From contig JAQGKG010000490.1 in the NCBI GenBank assembly GCA_028290245.1, positions 1 through 24,567 on the forward strand: a stretch of DNA of 24,567 nucleotides. Reading direction: 5' to 3'. The first letter of the stretch is position 1. Every line of letters begins with the position of its first letter. The DNA is from Devosia sp. Its GTDB lineage: Bacteria > Pseudomonadota > Alphaproteobacteria > Rhizobiales > Devosiaceae. This document shows positions 14,386 through 22,898 of this stretch, in pieces. A model generated the notes under the pieces. That model did not search any database. It had not been told where the DNA came from and was given only the letters and a program-made list of their open reading frames with translations. Position numbers and translations under genes: made by a program.

Positions 14386-17094
14386 ATGGCTATCAAGAGA
14401 ATGCTGGTGGATGCCATCCACCCGGAAGAAACACGGATTGTCGTCACAACCGGTAACAGGCTCGACGAATTCGACTTTGAATCGGCCCAGCGCCGCCAGT
14501 TGCGCGGCAATATCTACCTCGCCAAGGTAACGCGCGTTGAGCCTTCGCTGCAGGCAGCTTTTGTCGAGTATGGCGGCAATCGCCACGGCTTCCTCGCCTT
14601 CAGCGAAATCCACCCCGACTATTACCAGATCCCGGTTGCCGACCGCGAAGCCCTGCTGCGCGACGAAGAGGCCGAGGACGAGCATCACGATGAAGCCGAA
14701 GAGGCTGTCTCGTTGCCCGAGGGCGTAACCGAGTCCGACGCCGAGGCTGATCCTCAGGAAACCGAGGAAGACAGCCATATCGAGCAGGCGCCCGCGAACA
14801 GCGAGCCCGTCGAATCGATCGGTGGCGCCGATGCATTGGAAGAAGTTCCGGAGCGTCGCCGCCAGAGCCAGAACCGCCGTCACTACAAGATCCAGGAAGT
14901 CATCAAGCGCCGGCAGGTGATGCTGGTGCAGGTGGTCAAGGAAGAACGCGGCAACAAAGGCGCGGCTCTAACCACCTATCTGTCGCTCGCCGGTCGCTAT
15001 TCCGTGCTGATGCCGAACACCGCCCGTGGCGGCGGCATTTCGCGCAAGATCACCAACGCTGCCGATCGCAAGCGTCTCAAGGAGATCACCTCCGATCTCG
15101 AAGTGCCGCAGGGCATGGGCGTCATTCTGCGCACGGCCGGTGCTTCGCGCACCAAGGCCGAGGTAAAGCGCGACTTCGAATATCTGATGCGCCTGTGGGA
15201 AAGCGTGCGCGACCTCACCCTCAAGTCTCAGGCGCCATGCCTCGTCTATGAGGAAGGCTCGCTGATCAAGCGGACCATTCGCGACCTGTACAACAAGGAA
15301 ATCGACGAGGTCTTTGTGGCCGGTGACGCTGCTTTCGCCGAGGCCAAGGACTTCATGCGCATGATCATGCCGACGCACGCCAAAAACGTGCAGCTCTACA
15401 CGGATGATCAGGCGCTGTTCTCCAAGTACGGCATCGAAGCCCAACTCGACTCGATGTTCTCGCCGACGGTCACCCTGCCCTCCGGCGGCTACATCGTCAT
15501 CAACCCGACCGAAGCGCTCGTCTCCATCGACGTGAACTCGGGCCGCTCCACCAAGGAGCACAATATCGAGGACACGGCGCTCCAGACCAATCTGGAAGCC
15601 GCCGAGGAAGTTTCGCGTCAGCTCCGCCTGCGCGATCTGGCCGGTCTGATCGTCATCGATTTCATCGACATGATGGAAAACCGCTCCAACCGGGCCGTCG
15701 AGCGCAAGCTCAAGGATTGCCTCAAGGACGATCGCGCCCGCATCCAGGTCGGCCGCATTTCTCACTTCGGCCTGATGGAAATGAGCCGCCAGCGTATCCG
15801 CTTTGGCGTCGTCGAAAGCTCGACCCACAAGTGCCCGATTTGCGACGGCACCGGTCTCGTGCGTTCGGTTGAATCGCTGGCGCTGATGATCATGCGCCAG
15901 ATCGAGGACCATGTGCTGCGCCGCCAGGGCCAGTCGATCAACGTCCGCGTGCCGATCGACGTCGCGCTCTACATTCTCAACTTCAAGCGCGAAACCCTGA
16001 TCGCCTTAGAACTTCGCAATCAGCTCTCGATCACCATCACCGCTGACGGCAAGTTGACCGGTCACCAGTTCGCCATCGAAAAGGGCGAAGCCCGCGTCAT
16101 GGCCTATGCCGAGACGCGCGTCACCGAGCATGTGCGCGTCGATAACACCATCATCGAAGACGAGATCGACGACGAACTCGTCGAAGACGAAGAAGAAGTC
16201 GAAGAGGCACCCGCCGCTGAAGCAGCATCTGCTCCCGCCGAAGCTGGTGAGGGCGAAGGCCGTCGCCGTCGTCGTCGCCGCCGTCGTGGCGGTGAAGGCC
16301 GTGAAGAAGGCGGCGAACGTCCGCCGCAGCAGCAGCGCGCTGCCCAGGCGCCAAGCGTCGAAGGCACTGTCGCCGAAGCTGACGAGGCTGACGAAGAGGG
16401 TGATGAAGAGAACCCTGCCCGTCCGTCCGGCGAAGACGCTGGTAATGACGAAACCCGCAAGCGCCGCCGTCGCGGTCGCCGTGGTGGCCGCCGCAACCGT
16501 CGTGATGGCGAAGACGGCGTTCGCGTCCCCTCGCCAGCCGGCGAAGATGGGCTGACCGAGGCTCAGACCGACGCAGTTGCGTCCAACCTGCTTGCCCAGG
16601 ATGCCATCGTCGCTGCCGAACCGGAGCTTGCAGATGCAACTCCTGCCGAGGCGGCTCCGGCTGAAAAGCCAAGACGCACCCGTCGCAAGAAGGTCGATGA
16701 AACTGCGGAGTCCGCACCGGCCGAATCGGCCCCTGTGGAAGTTGTGGCTGAAGCGGCCCCTGCCGAAGACGACAAGCCAAAGCGCAAGCCACGATCCCGC
16801 AAGCCCAAGACTGAGGCCGTGGAAGCGGCTGAGGTCGCCCAGGCAGCTGTTGCCGAGGTCGCAGTTGCGCCAGTTGCAGATGCGCCCGTCCCGGAGGCAG
16901 CGGTACAGCCACCTTCCGTAACCCAGGCTCCAGCGGAGGCGCCCAAGTCGCGCCGCGTCAAGAAGGAACTCCCGGCCGATGGCATGGTTGTTTCCTCCAG
17001 CGCACCCAAGGCAGAACCTGAAATCGAAGGCGAGCCGACCGAGGAGCCCAAGAAAAAAGGCGGCTGGTGGCAGCGCCGCCTAGGCCTAGGCTAG
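14386..17094 (+). CDS. rne: Ribonuclease E
   Basis: Essential endoribonuclease that initiates mRNA decay, processes rRNA and tRNA, and scaffolds the degradosome. ATG 14386 (MAIKRMLVDAIHPEETRI) has a proper ribosome site and matches family starts; the frame extends 10 more codons upstream. The 902-residue product has an S1 domain (about 35-210) split by a long acidic insertion (about 95-165), typical of alphaproteobacteria. Catalytic aspartates are D382 (SIDVNSG) and D425 (VIDFID), 43 residues apart as in E. coli (303 and 346). The Zn-link is CPIC (C483, C486), 58 residues after the second aspartate, again as in E. coli. The tail after about residue 585 is low-complexity, alternating acidic patches with arginine runs (a run of ten arginines near 16260) and A/P/E repeats; such tails bind RNA and partner proteins. 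A strong terminator follows. Confidence 0.97.
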   Translation: MAIKRMLVDAIHPEETRIVVTTGNRLDEFDFESAQRRQLRGNIYLAKVTRVEPSLQAAFVEYGGNRHGFLAFSEIHPDYYQIPVADREALLRDEEAEDEHHDEAEEAVSLPEGVTESDAEADPQETEEDSHIEQAPANSEPVESIGGADALEEVPERRRQSQNRRHYKIQEVIKRRQVMLVQVVKEERGNKGAALTTYLSLAGRYSVLMPNTARGGGISRKITNAADRKRLKEITSDLEVPQGMGVILRTAGASRTKAEVKRDFEYLMRLWESVRDLTLKSQAPCLVYEEGSLIKRTIRDLYNKEIDEVFVAGDAAFAEAKDFMRMIMPTHAKNVQLYTDDQALFSKYGIEAQLDSMFSPTVTLPSGGYIVINPTEALVSIDVNSGRSTKEHNIEDTALQTNLEAAEEVSRQLRLRDLAGLIVIDFIDMMENRSNRAVERKLKDCLKDDRARIQVGRISHFGLMEMSRQRIRFGVVESSTHKCPICDGTGLVRSVESLALMIMRQIEDHVLRRQGQSINVRVPIDVALYILNFKRETLIALELRNQLSITITADGKLTGHQFAIEKGEARVMAYAETRVTEHVRVDNTIIEDEIDDELVEDEEEVEEAPAAEAASAPAEAGEGEGRRRRRRRRRGGEGREEGGERPPQQQRAAQAPSVEGTVAEADEADEEGDEENPARPSGEDAGNDETRKRRRRGRRGGRRNRRDGEDGVRVPSPAGEDGLTEAQTDAVASNLLAQDAIVAAEPELADATPAEAAPAEKPRRTRRKKVDETAESAPAESAPVEVVAEAAPAEDDKPKRKPRSRKPKTEAVEAAEVAQAAVAEVAVAPVADAPVPEAAVQPPSVTQAPAEAPKSRRVKKELPADGMVVSSSAPKAEPEIEGEPTEEPKKKGGWWQRRLGLG

Positions 17095-17100
17095 AAACAA

Positions 17101-17131
17101 AAGGGCGACCTCCGGGTCGCCCTTACTTTTT
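17101..17131 (+). terminator. Intrinsic terminator after rne
   Basis: A perfect 10-bp stem (AAGGGCGACC at 17101-17110 with 17115-17124) and TCCG loop are followed by ACTTTTT (17125-17131), seven bases after the rne stop. The T-run ends two bases before the ribosome site of the WYL regulator gene, so that gene needs its own start of transcription or read-through. Confidence 0.92.
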
Positions 17132-17142
17132 CAGGGGTTATT

Positions 17143-17835
17143 ATGTCCCGCACCAGCCGTCTGCTCGACCTGCTGCAACTGCTGCGCAATCGAAAAACGC
17201 CGATCACCGGCCCCGATCTGGCTGCCGATCTCAGAATATCCATCCGCACCCTGTACCGCGATATCGCTACACTGCAGGCACAGGGCGCCGATGTCGTGGG
17301 CGAGCCCGGACTGGGCTATGTGCTGCGACCAGGCTTCACCCTGCCCCCGCTAATGTTCACCGCCGACGAAATAGAGGCCATCGTGCTAGGCTCGCGCTGG
17401 GTCGCCGCGCAGGCCGACGATGCAAGGCTTAGCCAGTCAGCGCAACAGGCCCTCAGCAAGATCACCGCCGTCATGCCGCAAGAGCTCCGCGACCGTGCAG
17501 AGGCGACCAATCTGCTGGTCTCCCGCGGCAGCCTCACCCCGGCCAGCATCGACGCCGGGCAAATCCGGATGGCCATTCGCAATGAACAAAAGCTGATCAT
17601 CACCTACCGAGGCCCCGAAGGCGGCGAGACGACACGCACCATATGGCCGTTTCTCATCGGTTTCTTCCAGCAGGCCCGCGTAGTTGCCGGATGGTGCGAA
17701 ATGCGAGAAGCCTATCGCCATTTCCGCATCGACCGCATTGGCAACGTCCAGGTTACCGATGCCCGCTATCCACGGCGCCGCGCCGTCATGCTCAAGGAAT
17801 GGCGCTCCCAAAACAACGTGCCGCCCCCGGCCTAA
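17143..17835 (+). CDS. WYL-domain transcriptional regulator, YafY type
   Basis: DNA-binding regulator of 230 residues. An N-terminal helix-turn-helix (about 1-60, SRLLDLLQLLRNRKTP then GPDLAADLRISIRTLYRDI) matches the HTH_11/DeoR-like head of YafY proteins. The WYL region lies at about 140-215, with IWPFLIGFFQQARVVAGWCE and FRIDRI; it probably senses a small ligand or nucleic acid. The start ATG 17143 has AGGGG at 17133-17137, 5 bases upstream. It is followed after 65 bases by a VOC-family gene on the same strand. Regulators of this type are often next to VOC/glyoxalase-like genes they may control. Target and ligand are unknown. Confidence 0.9.
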   Translation: MSRTSRLLDLLQLLRNRKTPITGPDLAADLRISIRTLYRDIATLQAQGADVVGEPGLGYVLRPGFTLPPLMFTADEIEAIVLGSRWVAAQADDARLSQSAQQALSKITAVMPQELRDRAEATNLLVSRGSLTPASIDAGQIRMAIRNEQKLIITYRGPEGGETTRTIWPFLIGFFQQARVVAGWCEMREAYRHFRIDRIGNVQVTDARYPRRRAVMLKEWRSQNNVPPPA

Positions 17836-17900
17836 CGGCCACTGCCGGAAACTGACAGTCAGCGTCGCTATGGTTGCTCCATCAACAAGGAGACAACCCC

Positions 17901-18266
17901 ATGCGCGCGCTCAACTACATCCTGCTTTCCGTCGCCAACCCAGCCAAAAGCGCCGAGTTTTATTCCGGCTTGCTCGGCGTCCAGCCTGTCGAGAACTCAC
18001 CGACATTCGTGCTGTATGTTTTGCCCAACGGCATCAAGCTCGGCCTATGGATAGCCGGCGAAATCAAGCCAAGCCCCAGGGCGGCCGGCGGCGTCGAGGT
18101 TACATTTAGCGAGACCGACAAAGCCGGAGTCGAAGCCAGCTATGCCGATTGGAAGTCCAAAGCCAAGGTGCTGCAGGAGCCTACCGAGATGGACTTCGGC
18201 TTCACCTTCGTCGTCGAAGACCCCGACGGTCATCGCCTGCGCGTTTTCACGTCAGCCCCGCGCTAG
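17901..18266 (+). CDS. VOC-family (glyoxalase/bleomycin-resistance-like) protein
   Basis: Small protein of 121 residues with the vicinal-oxygen-chelate fold: two beta-alpha-beta-beta-beta modules, seen as ALNYILLSVANPAKSAEFY at the start and FVVEDPDGHRLRVF at the end. The family includes glyoxalases, dioxygenases and antibiotic-binding proteins, so the reaction cannot be named. ATG 17901 is chosen because AAGGAGA (17887-17893) lies 7 bases upstream; a frame from 17874 adds nine residues without support. It probably forms a two-gene unit with the WYL regulator. Its stop is only two bases from the end of the convergent aminotransferase gene. Confidence 0.9.
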   Translation: MRALNYILLSVANPAKSAEFYSGLLGVQPVENSPTFVLYVLPNGIKLGLWIAGEIKPSPRAAGGVEVTFSETDKAGVEASYADWKSKAKVLQEPTEMDFGFTFVVEDPDGHRLRVFTSAPR

Positions 18267-18268
18267 AC

Positions 18269-19414
18269 CTACTTCAGGAACTTGCCCATCCGCTCCAGGG
18301 CAAGTTCCACGCTTTCGCGCTTCCCCGCATAGGAGAAGCGCACATAGCGGTTGCCGCCTGCCCGGTCGAAGTCGATGCCCGGCGTGACGGCCACGCCGGC
18401 CTCGTCCAGCAGCGTCTCGCAAAAGCTCATCGCATCGTTGGAAAAGCTAGAAATGCCGGCATAGGCATAAAAGGCACCGTCCGATGGGGCGCCGATTTCA
18501 AAGCCCAAGGCATGCAATCCGTCATTGAGCAGCGTTCGGTTCCTGGCGTAGCCGGCTTTCTGCTCTTCGGAATAGTCCCGCTCGCCGAGAGCCGCCGTAG
18601 CCGCGATCTGGCTTAGCGTCGGGGCCGAGATGAACAGGTTCTGCTGCAGGATTTCGGCGCGCCTCACCAGATCGTCCGGCAGTACCATCCAGCCGATACG
18701 CCAGCCCGTCATGCAGTAATATTTCGAGAAGCTGTTGATGACGATGGCGTCCCGCGTCAGCTCCAGCGCGCTGACCGACGGGCCGGTATAGCCGAGTCCA
18801 TGATAGATCTCGTCCGAGATCAACCGCACGCCGAGCCGCTGGCAGGTGGCAATGATGTCCGCCAGCCCTGCGCGATCCACCGTAGACCCGGTCGGGTTAG
18901 CCGGGCTGGCAAACAGCAGCCCCTCAAACGGCGTGTCGGCATGAGCCGCAGCAATGTCCGTACCGGTCAGGCGCCATCCGTTGTCGGCGCTGAGCGGAAT
19001 TTCAGCGATGCCGAAGCCCAGGCCCAGCAGCGAATTCACATAGGCCGGATACCCCGGCCGCGTGATGGCGATGCGCGCGCCAGGCCTGAACGCCGTGTGA
19101 AACGCGATGATGAAACCCGACGATGACCCCATGGTGCAAAGCACCGAATCTGGATCGACGCTGACGCCGTGCTGCGCGGCATAATAGGCGCTCAGCCCCT
19201 CACGCAGCTCCACCAGCCCCTTGGCATTGGTATAGCCCTGCGCCAGCGGCAGCGCCTTGGCGACAGCCTCGATCACTCGCGGCGCAGGCGGCGCGCCCGG
19301 CTCGCCCACTTCCAGATGACAGACCGTGCGGCCAGTTGCTTCGATGGCCTTGGCACGCTTGAGAATTTCCATGGCATGAAAAGGCATCAGGCCATCGGCA
19401 GGCAGTGCGGTCAT
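18269..19414 (-). CDS. Pyridoxal-phosphate-dependent aminotransferase, class I/II
   Basis: Fold-type I aminotransferase of 381 residues in the aspartate-aminotransferase superfamily. The Schiff-base lysine is K231 in SFSKYYCMTGWRIGW, and ASPANPTG, SDEIYHGL and a C-terminal RFSYAG give the PLP and carboxylate contacts. Family-level function is clear, the amino-acid substrate is not. The start ATG 19414 has AGGAAG four bases upstream. It is divergent from the ScsC-like gene across 148 bases and nearly touches the convergent VOC gene. No cofactor or pathway partner nearby hints at the substrate. Confidence 0.93.
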   Translation of the reverse strand: MTALPADGLMPFHAMEILKRAKAIEATGRTVCHLEVGEPGAPPAPRVIEAVAKALPLAQGYTNAKGLVELREGLSAYYAAQHGVSVDPDSVLCTMGSSSGFIIAFHTAFRPGARIAITRPGYPAYVNSLLGLGFGIAEIPLSADNGWRLTGTDIAAAHADTPFEGLLFASPANPTGSTVDRAGLADIIATCQRLGVRLISDEIYHGLGYTGPSVSALELTRDAIVINSFSKYYCMTGWRIGWMVLPDDLVRRAEILQQNLFISAPTLSQIAATAALGERDYSEEQKAGYARNRTLLNDGLHALGFEIGAPSDGAFYAYAGISSFSNDAMSFCETLLDEAGVAVTPGIDFDRAGGNRYVRFSYAGKRESVELALERMGKFLK

Positions 19415-19562
19415 GGGGCTTCCTCAGTTCTCTAACCGGCCTAGCCCGTTCCCGCGGCCCTCTCAACTACAATTGATGCATGGCTTACATCGGTCCTCAC
19501 ACGCCCCTGCCAATATCGACTGGCCTCTGCTAGAAAGCGGGCAACTGGTCTGGGAGCACTAT

Positions 19563-20438
19563 ATGTCGCGCGTCACTGTTGCCCTCGTCGCCCTGGTGGG
19601 CATTCTGGCCGGGGCCCTGGGCTATTCCGTGCTCGACAAGCCCGCGCCGCAGACCGATACCGTTGCCGTGCAGGCGATGATCAACGAGGCGCTCACCCAA
19701 TACGACGCCAAGCGCGTCACCGAGGCGCCGGTTGTCATCCCCTCCCAGGATGTCGCCCAGATCGATCCGGCGACGCTGAACCCGATGATCGAATCATTCC
19801 TGATGGGCGATCCAAAAATCCTGCAGCGTATGTCGGTAGCTCTCGATACCACCGTGCGGGCCGAAGAACGTTCCCAGGCCAGCGGCGCCATTGCTTCGAT
19901 GCGCGACAAGATTTTCAACGATGCAGGTCAGGTCGTCATCGGTAATCCAGACGGCGACGTCACCCTGGTCGAGTTCTTCGACTACAACTGTGGTTACTGC
20001 CGCAGCGCCCTGCCCGACCTCGCCACCTTGTTGGCTGACGACCCCAATCTGCGCGTCGTGCTCAAGGAATTCCCCATCCTCTCAAACGAATCCATCGATG
20101 CAGCCCGCGTAGCCGTGCTGGTCGGCGAATCTGACGTCGATTACTGGAGCTTCCACGAAGCCCTGTTCACCAGCCGCGGCCAGGTGGACAAGACCGTCGC
20201 GTTGTCGGCGGCTACCGATCTCGGCCTCTCGTCGGTATCGATCGAGCTCGACATGAACAGCGAAGCCGTGGCCAAAAAAATCCAGACCTCCTACGAGATC
20301 GCCAAGGCGCTCAACATCACCGGCACCCCCACCTACATCATAGGCGATGAGGTCATTCCCGGCGCCATTGGCATCGACGAGCTCAAGACCCGCATCGCCA
20401 ACATGCGCGAATGCGGCGCGACAACATGCGAGGGCTAA
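19563..20438 (+). CDS. DsbA-family thiol-disulfide protein, ScsC-like
   Basis: Envelope thiol oxidoreductase or disulfide isomerase of 291 residues. ATG 19563 is chosen because GGGAG (19552-19556) is 6 bases upstream and a signal anchor follows (about residues 3-22); the frame continues upstream to 19413 without support. An N-terminal helical part (about 30-125) resembles the ScsC N-terminal domain, which lets some family members oligomerise. The thioredoxin-like domain has the redox motif C143-G-Y-C146 and the cis-proline loop TGTPTY with P256. Two more cysteines lie close to the C-terminus (ECGATTCEG). No dsbB, dsbD or scsB partner is in the window. Oxidase or isomerase activity cannot be told apart from the sequence. 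Confidence 0.92.
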   Translation: MSRVTVALVALVGILAGALGYSVLDKPAPQTDTVAVQAMINEALTQYDAKRVTEAPVVIPSQDVAQIDPATLNPMIESFLMGDPKILQRMSVALDTTVRAEERSQASGAIASMRDKIFNDAGQVVIGNPDGDVTLVEFFDYNCGYCRSALPDLATLLADDPNLRVVLKEFPILSNESIDAARVAVLVGESDVDYWSFHEALFTSRGQVDKTVALSAATDLGLSSVSIELDMNSEAVAKKIQTSYEIAKALNITGTPTYIIGDEVIPGAIGIDELKTRIANMRECGATTCEG

Positions 20439-20457
20439 GTCCAACTTTGCTCTCGGC

Positions 20458-20527
20458 TTTTGCCTTTTCGATGTATTTCGTATAACCGGGCTTGCGCCGG
20501 TTCCAGCTACCGGTGCAAAAGGCAAAA
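20458..20527 (+). promoter_or_regulatory. Structured leader of aroQ with competing hairpins
   Basis: A perfect 11-base inverted repeat (TTTTGCCTTTT 20458-20468; complement 20517-20527) encloses two possible stems sharing 20497-20501: one with ACCGG 20485-20489, the other with ACCGG 20509-20513, extended to an 8-bp stem 20494-20501/20509-20516 with one G-U pair. The right arm of the long repeat contains AAAAGG, the likely aroQ ribosome site (start 20531). TATAAC (20481-20486) is a good -10 hexamer, suggesting an internal promoter, though the -35 is weak. Confidence 0.45.
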
Positions 20528-20530
20528 ATC

Positions 20531-20968
20531 ATGGCTAAGCGCGTTCTCGTCCTCAACGGCCCGAACCTCAACCTGCTCGGTACCCGCGAGCCCGAAATCT
20601 ATGGCGCCGAGACGCTCCAGGATGTCGAGGCTCTGTGCCACCGGACCGGCGAGGAATTTGGCCTGACGGTCGATTTCCGCCAGTCCAACCATGAGGGGGA
20701 GCTGATCACCTGGATTCATGAGGCCCGCGGCACTGCCGATGCCATCGTCATCAATCCGGCGGGTTATTCCCATACCTCGGTTGCCATTCATGACGCGCTT
20801 AAGGGCGTGGGCCTGCCGGTTGCCGAAGTTCACATTTCCAACATCCACCAGCGCGAGAGCTTCCGGCATCATTCATATGTGTCAGCTGTCGCCTTTGGCG
20901 TCATTTGCGGCTTTGGCGTCGCCGGGTATAGAATGGCGCTCACAGCGCTTGCCGATAAACTCAAATAA
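20531..20968 (+). CDS. aroQ: 3-Dehydroquinate dehydratase, type II
   Basis: Converts 3-dehydroquinate to 3-dehydroshikimate in the shikimate pathway to aromatic amino acids; type II enzymes are cytoplasmic dodecamers. The 145-residue product is family length. [17 protein letters not shown] (residues 9-25) carries the catalytic arginine and tyrosine, QSNHEGELI the substrate contacts, and [15 protein letters not shown] the catalytic histidine and anion-binding residues. ATG 20531 is the family start; an upstream in-frame codon at 20492 would add 13 unrelated residues. It precedes accB by 34 bases on the same strand, the aroQ-accB-accC order common in proteobacteria. Its leader may be structured. 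Confidence 0.97.
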   Translation: MAKRVLVLNGPNLNLLGTREPEIYGAETLQDVEALCHRTGEEFGLTVDFRQSNHEGELITWIHEARGTADAIVINPAGYSHTSVAIHDALKGVGLPVAEVHISNIHQRESFRHHSYVSAVAFGVICGFGVAGYRMALTALADKLK

Positions 20969-21002
20969 CGATCAACGCGTGTAGCGCGGGAGACCGAAAA
21001 GA

Positions 21003-21491
21003 ATGTCCAAGTCATCGCAAGTGGATCAGGACCTGATCCGGAGCATTGCCGAGCTGCTCAACAAGGAAAATCTCGCCGAGATCGAGATCGAGCAGGAGGA
21101 CTTCCGGGTCCGCATCACCCGTTCCTACGCCACTGAGGCCCCTGTCTACGCACAGGCTCCGCAGTTTTACGCCCCCCAGGGCGCTCCTGCGCCGCTGGCT
21201 CCAGCTGGTTCGGTTCCGGCTGCCGCGCCTGCGGCCGTCGAAGACCTCGCGTCCAATCCCGGCACCCTGACCTCACCTATGGTTGGCACCGCGTACCGCT
21301 CGCCCGAGCCGGGCAAGGCGACCTTCGCCGAAGTGGGCACCAAGGTGACCGAGGGCCAGACCCTGCTGATCATCGAAGCCATGAAGACCATGAACCAGAT
21401 CCCGGCGCATCGCTCCGGCACCGTCACGCGCATCCTCGTCCAGGATGCCCAGCCGGTGGAATACGGCGAGCCGCTCGTCGTCATCGAGTAA
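21003..21491 (+). CDS. accB: Biotin carboxyl carrier protein of acetyl-CoA carboxylase
   Basis: Carries the carboxyl group on biotin between the two halves of acetyl-CoA carboxylase, the first step of fatty-acid synthesis. The 162-residue protein has an N-terminal helical segment for contact with AccC ([20 protein letters not shown]), an A/P-rich flexible linker (about 45-80) and the biotinyl domain (about 85-162). The biotinylated lysine is K128 in EAMKTMNQ; E. coli has EAMKMMNQ. It ends 10 bases before accC, and the accC ribosome site AGGGGAG overlaps its stop codon region, indicating co-translation. Confidence 0.97.
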   Translation: MSKSSQVDQDLIRSIAELLNKENLAEIEIEQEDFRVRITRSYATEAPVYAQAPQFYAPQGAPAPLAPAGSVPAAAPAAVEDLASNPGTLTSPMVGTAYRSPEPGKATFAEVGTKVTEGQTLLIIEAMKTMNQIPAHRSGTVTRILVQDAQPVEYGEPLVVIE

Positions 21492-21501
21492 GGGGAGCTC
21501 C

Positions 21502-22848
21502 ATGTTCCAGAAGGTCCTCATCGCCAATCGCGGCGAAATCGCCCTGCGTATCCTGCGCGCCTGCAAGGAGCTCGGCATTCAGACCGTGGCCGTGCATTCG
21601 ACCGCCGATGCCAATGCCATGCACGTGCGCCTGGCTGATGAAAGCGTCTGCATCGGCCCGCCCGCCGCCAAGGACAGCTACCTCAACATCCCGTCGATTC
21701 TCGCCGCCTGCGAGATCACCGGCGCCGATGCGGTACATCCCGGTTACGGTTTCCTGTCGGAAAACGCCCGGTTCGCCAAAATTCTAGGCGAGCACAAGGT
21801 GACCTTTATCGGTCCCTCCGCCCACCATATCGAAATCATGGGCGACAAGATCACGGCCAAAAAGACCGCCGTCGAGCTTGGCATTCCCGTGGTTCCCGGC
21901 TCTGCCGGCGCCGTCGAGAGCGATGAAGAGGCCCTCAAGACCGCCCTCGAAATCGGCTACCCGGTGCTGATCAAGGCAACTGCCGGTGGCGGTGGCCGCG
22001 GCATGAAGGTGGCCAAGTCCGAAAAGGACGTTTTGGAAGCCTGGTCGACCGCCCGCACCGAGGCCAAGGCCGCCTTTGGCAATGATTCCGTCTACATGGA
22101 AAAGTACCTCGGCAAGCCGCGCCACATCGAGGTGCAGGTGCTCGGCGATGGCCAGGGCAATGCCGTCCATCTCGGCGTCCGCGACTGCTCGCTGCAGCGC
22201 CGCCATCAGAAGGTCTGGGAAGAGGCCGGCGGCCCCACCATCTCTCCGGAAGAGCGCGACAAGATCGGCGAGATTTGCGCCGACGCGATGCGCAAGCTGA
22301 AATACTCCGGCGCCGGCACGATCGAGTTCCTTTACGAAAACGGCGAGTTCTTCTTCATCGAGATGAACACGCGTCTGCAGGTGGAACATCCTGTCACCGA
22401 ACGCATCACCGGCATCGACATCGTCTATGAGCAGATCCGCGTCGCTTCGGGCGAAGCCCTGTCGATGCGCCAGTCCGATGTCAGCTTTTATGGCCATGCC
22501 ATCGAAGTGCGCATCAACGCTGAAGACCCGCAGACCTTCGCGCCATCGCCCGGCACTATCACCTTCTACCACCCGGCCGGTGGCGTCGGCGTGCGTGTCG
22601 ATTCGGCGGTCTACCAGGGCTACAAAATTCCGCCCTACTACGACTCTCTGATCGGCAAGCTGATCGTCTACGGCCGCACCCGCGAGGAATGCCTGCAGCG
22701 CCTGCGCCGCGCCATCGACGAATTCGTCATCGACGGCATCAAGACCACGCTGCCGCTGTTCCAGCGCCTGATCCGCGAGCCCGAAATCCTGGCCGGCAAC
22801 TACGATATTCACTGGCTGGAAAACTATCTGGCCGCGAACAAGGTCTGA
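21502..22848 (+). CDS. accC: Biotin carboxylase subunit of acetyl-CoA carboxylase
   Basis: ATP-dependent enzyme that carboxylates biotin on AccB. The start ATG 21502 (MFQKVLIANRGEIALRI) follows AGGGGAG by 4-5 bases; the frame runs 19 codons further upstream into accB. The 448-residue product has the three expected parts: the N-terminal biotin carboxylase domain (HPGYGFLSEN), the ATP-grasp domain with the glycine-rich loop KATAGGGGRGMK and EMNTRLQVEHPVTE, and the C-terminal domain (RINAEDP, PPYYDSLIGKLI). Length and motifs are normal. It is the last gene of the apparent aroQ-accB-accC unit; 193 bases with a palindromic repeat separate it from aat. Confidence 0.98.
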   Translation: MFQKVLIANRGEIALRILRACKELGIQTVAVHSTADANAMHVRLADESVCIGPPAAKDSYLNIPSILAACEITGADAVHPGYGFLSENARFAKILGEHKVTFIGPSAHHIEIMGDKITAKKTAVELGIPVVPGSAGAVESDEEALKTALEIGYPVLIKATAGGGGRGMKVAKSEKDVLEAWSTARTEAKAAFGNDSVYMEKYLGKPRHIEVQVLGDGQGNAVHLGVRDCSLQRRHQKVWEEAGGPTISPEERDKIGEICADAMRKLKYSGAGTIEFLYENGEFFFIEMNTRLQVEHPVTERITGIDIVYEQIRVASGEALSMRQSDVSFYGHAIEVRINAEDPQTFAPSPGTITFYHPAGGVGVRVDSAVYQGYKIPPYYDSLIGKLIVYGRTREECLQRLRRAIDEFVIDGIKTTLPLFQRLIREPEILAGNYDIHWLENYLAANKV

Positions 22849-22898
22849 TTTGCTGACTGCAAATCCCGCAGTCGACTGACCGCGAATGACGCAGCCGA

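Noticed and set aside
14968..15912. 314-codon open frame opposite rne
   Set aside because: It lies entirely opposite the conserved catalytic domain of RNase E and has no recognisable family.
16250..16520. Arginine- and glutamate-rich repeats in rne as a separate repeat element or CRISPR-like array
   Set aside because: The repeats are codon-level low complexity inside the RNase E tail, with no regular spacer pattern.
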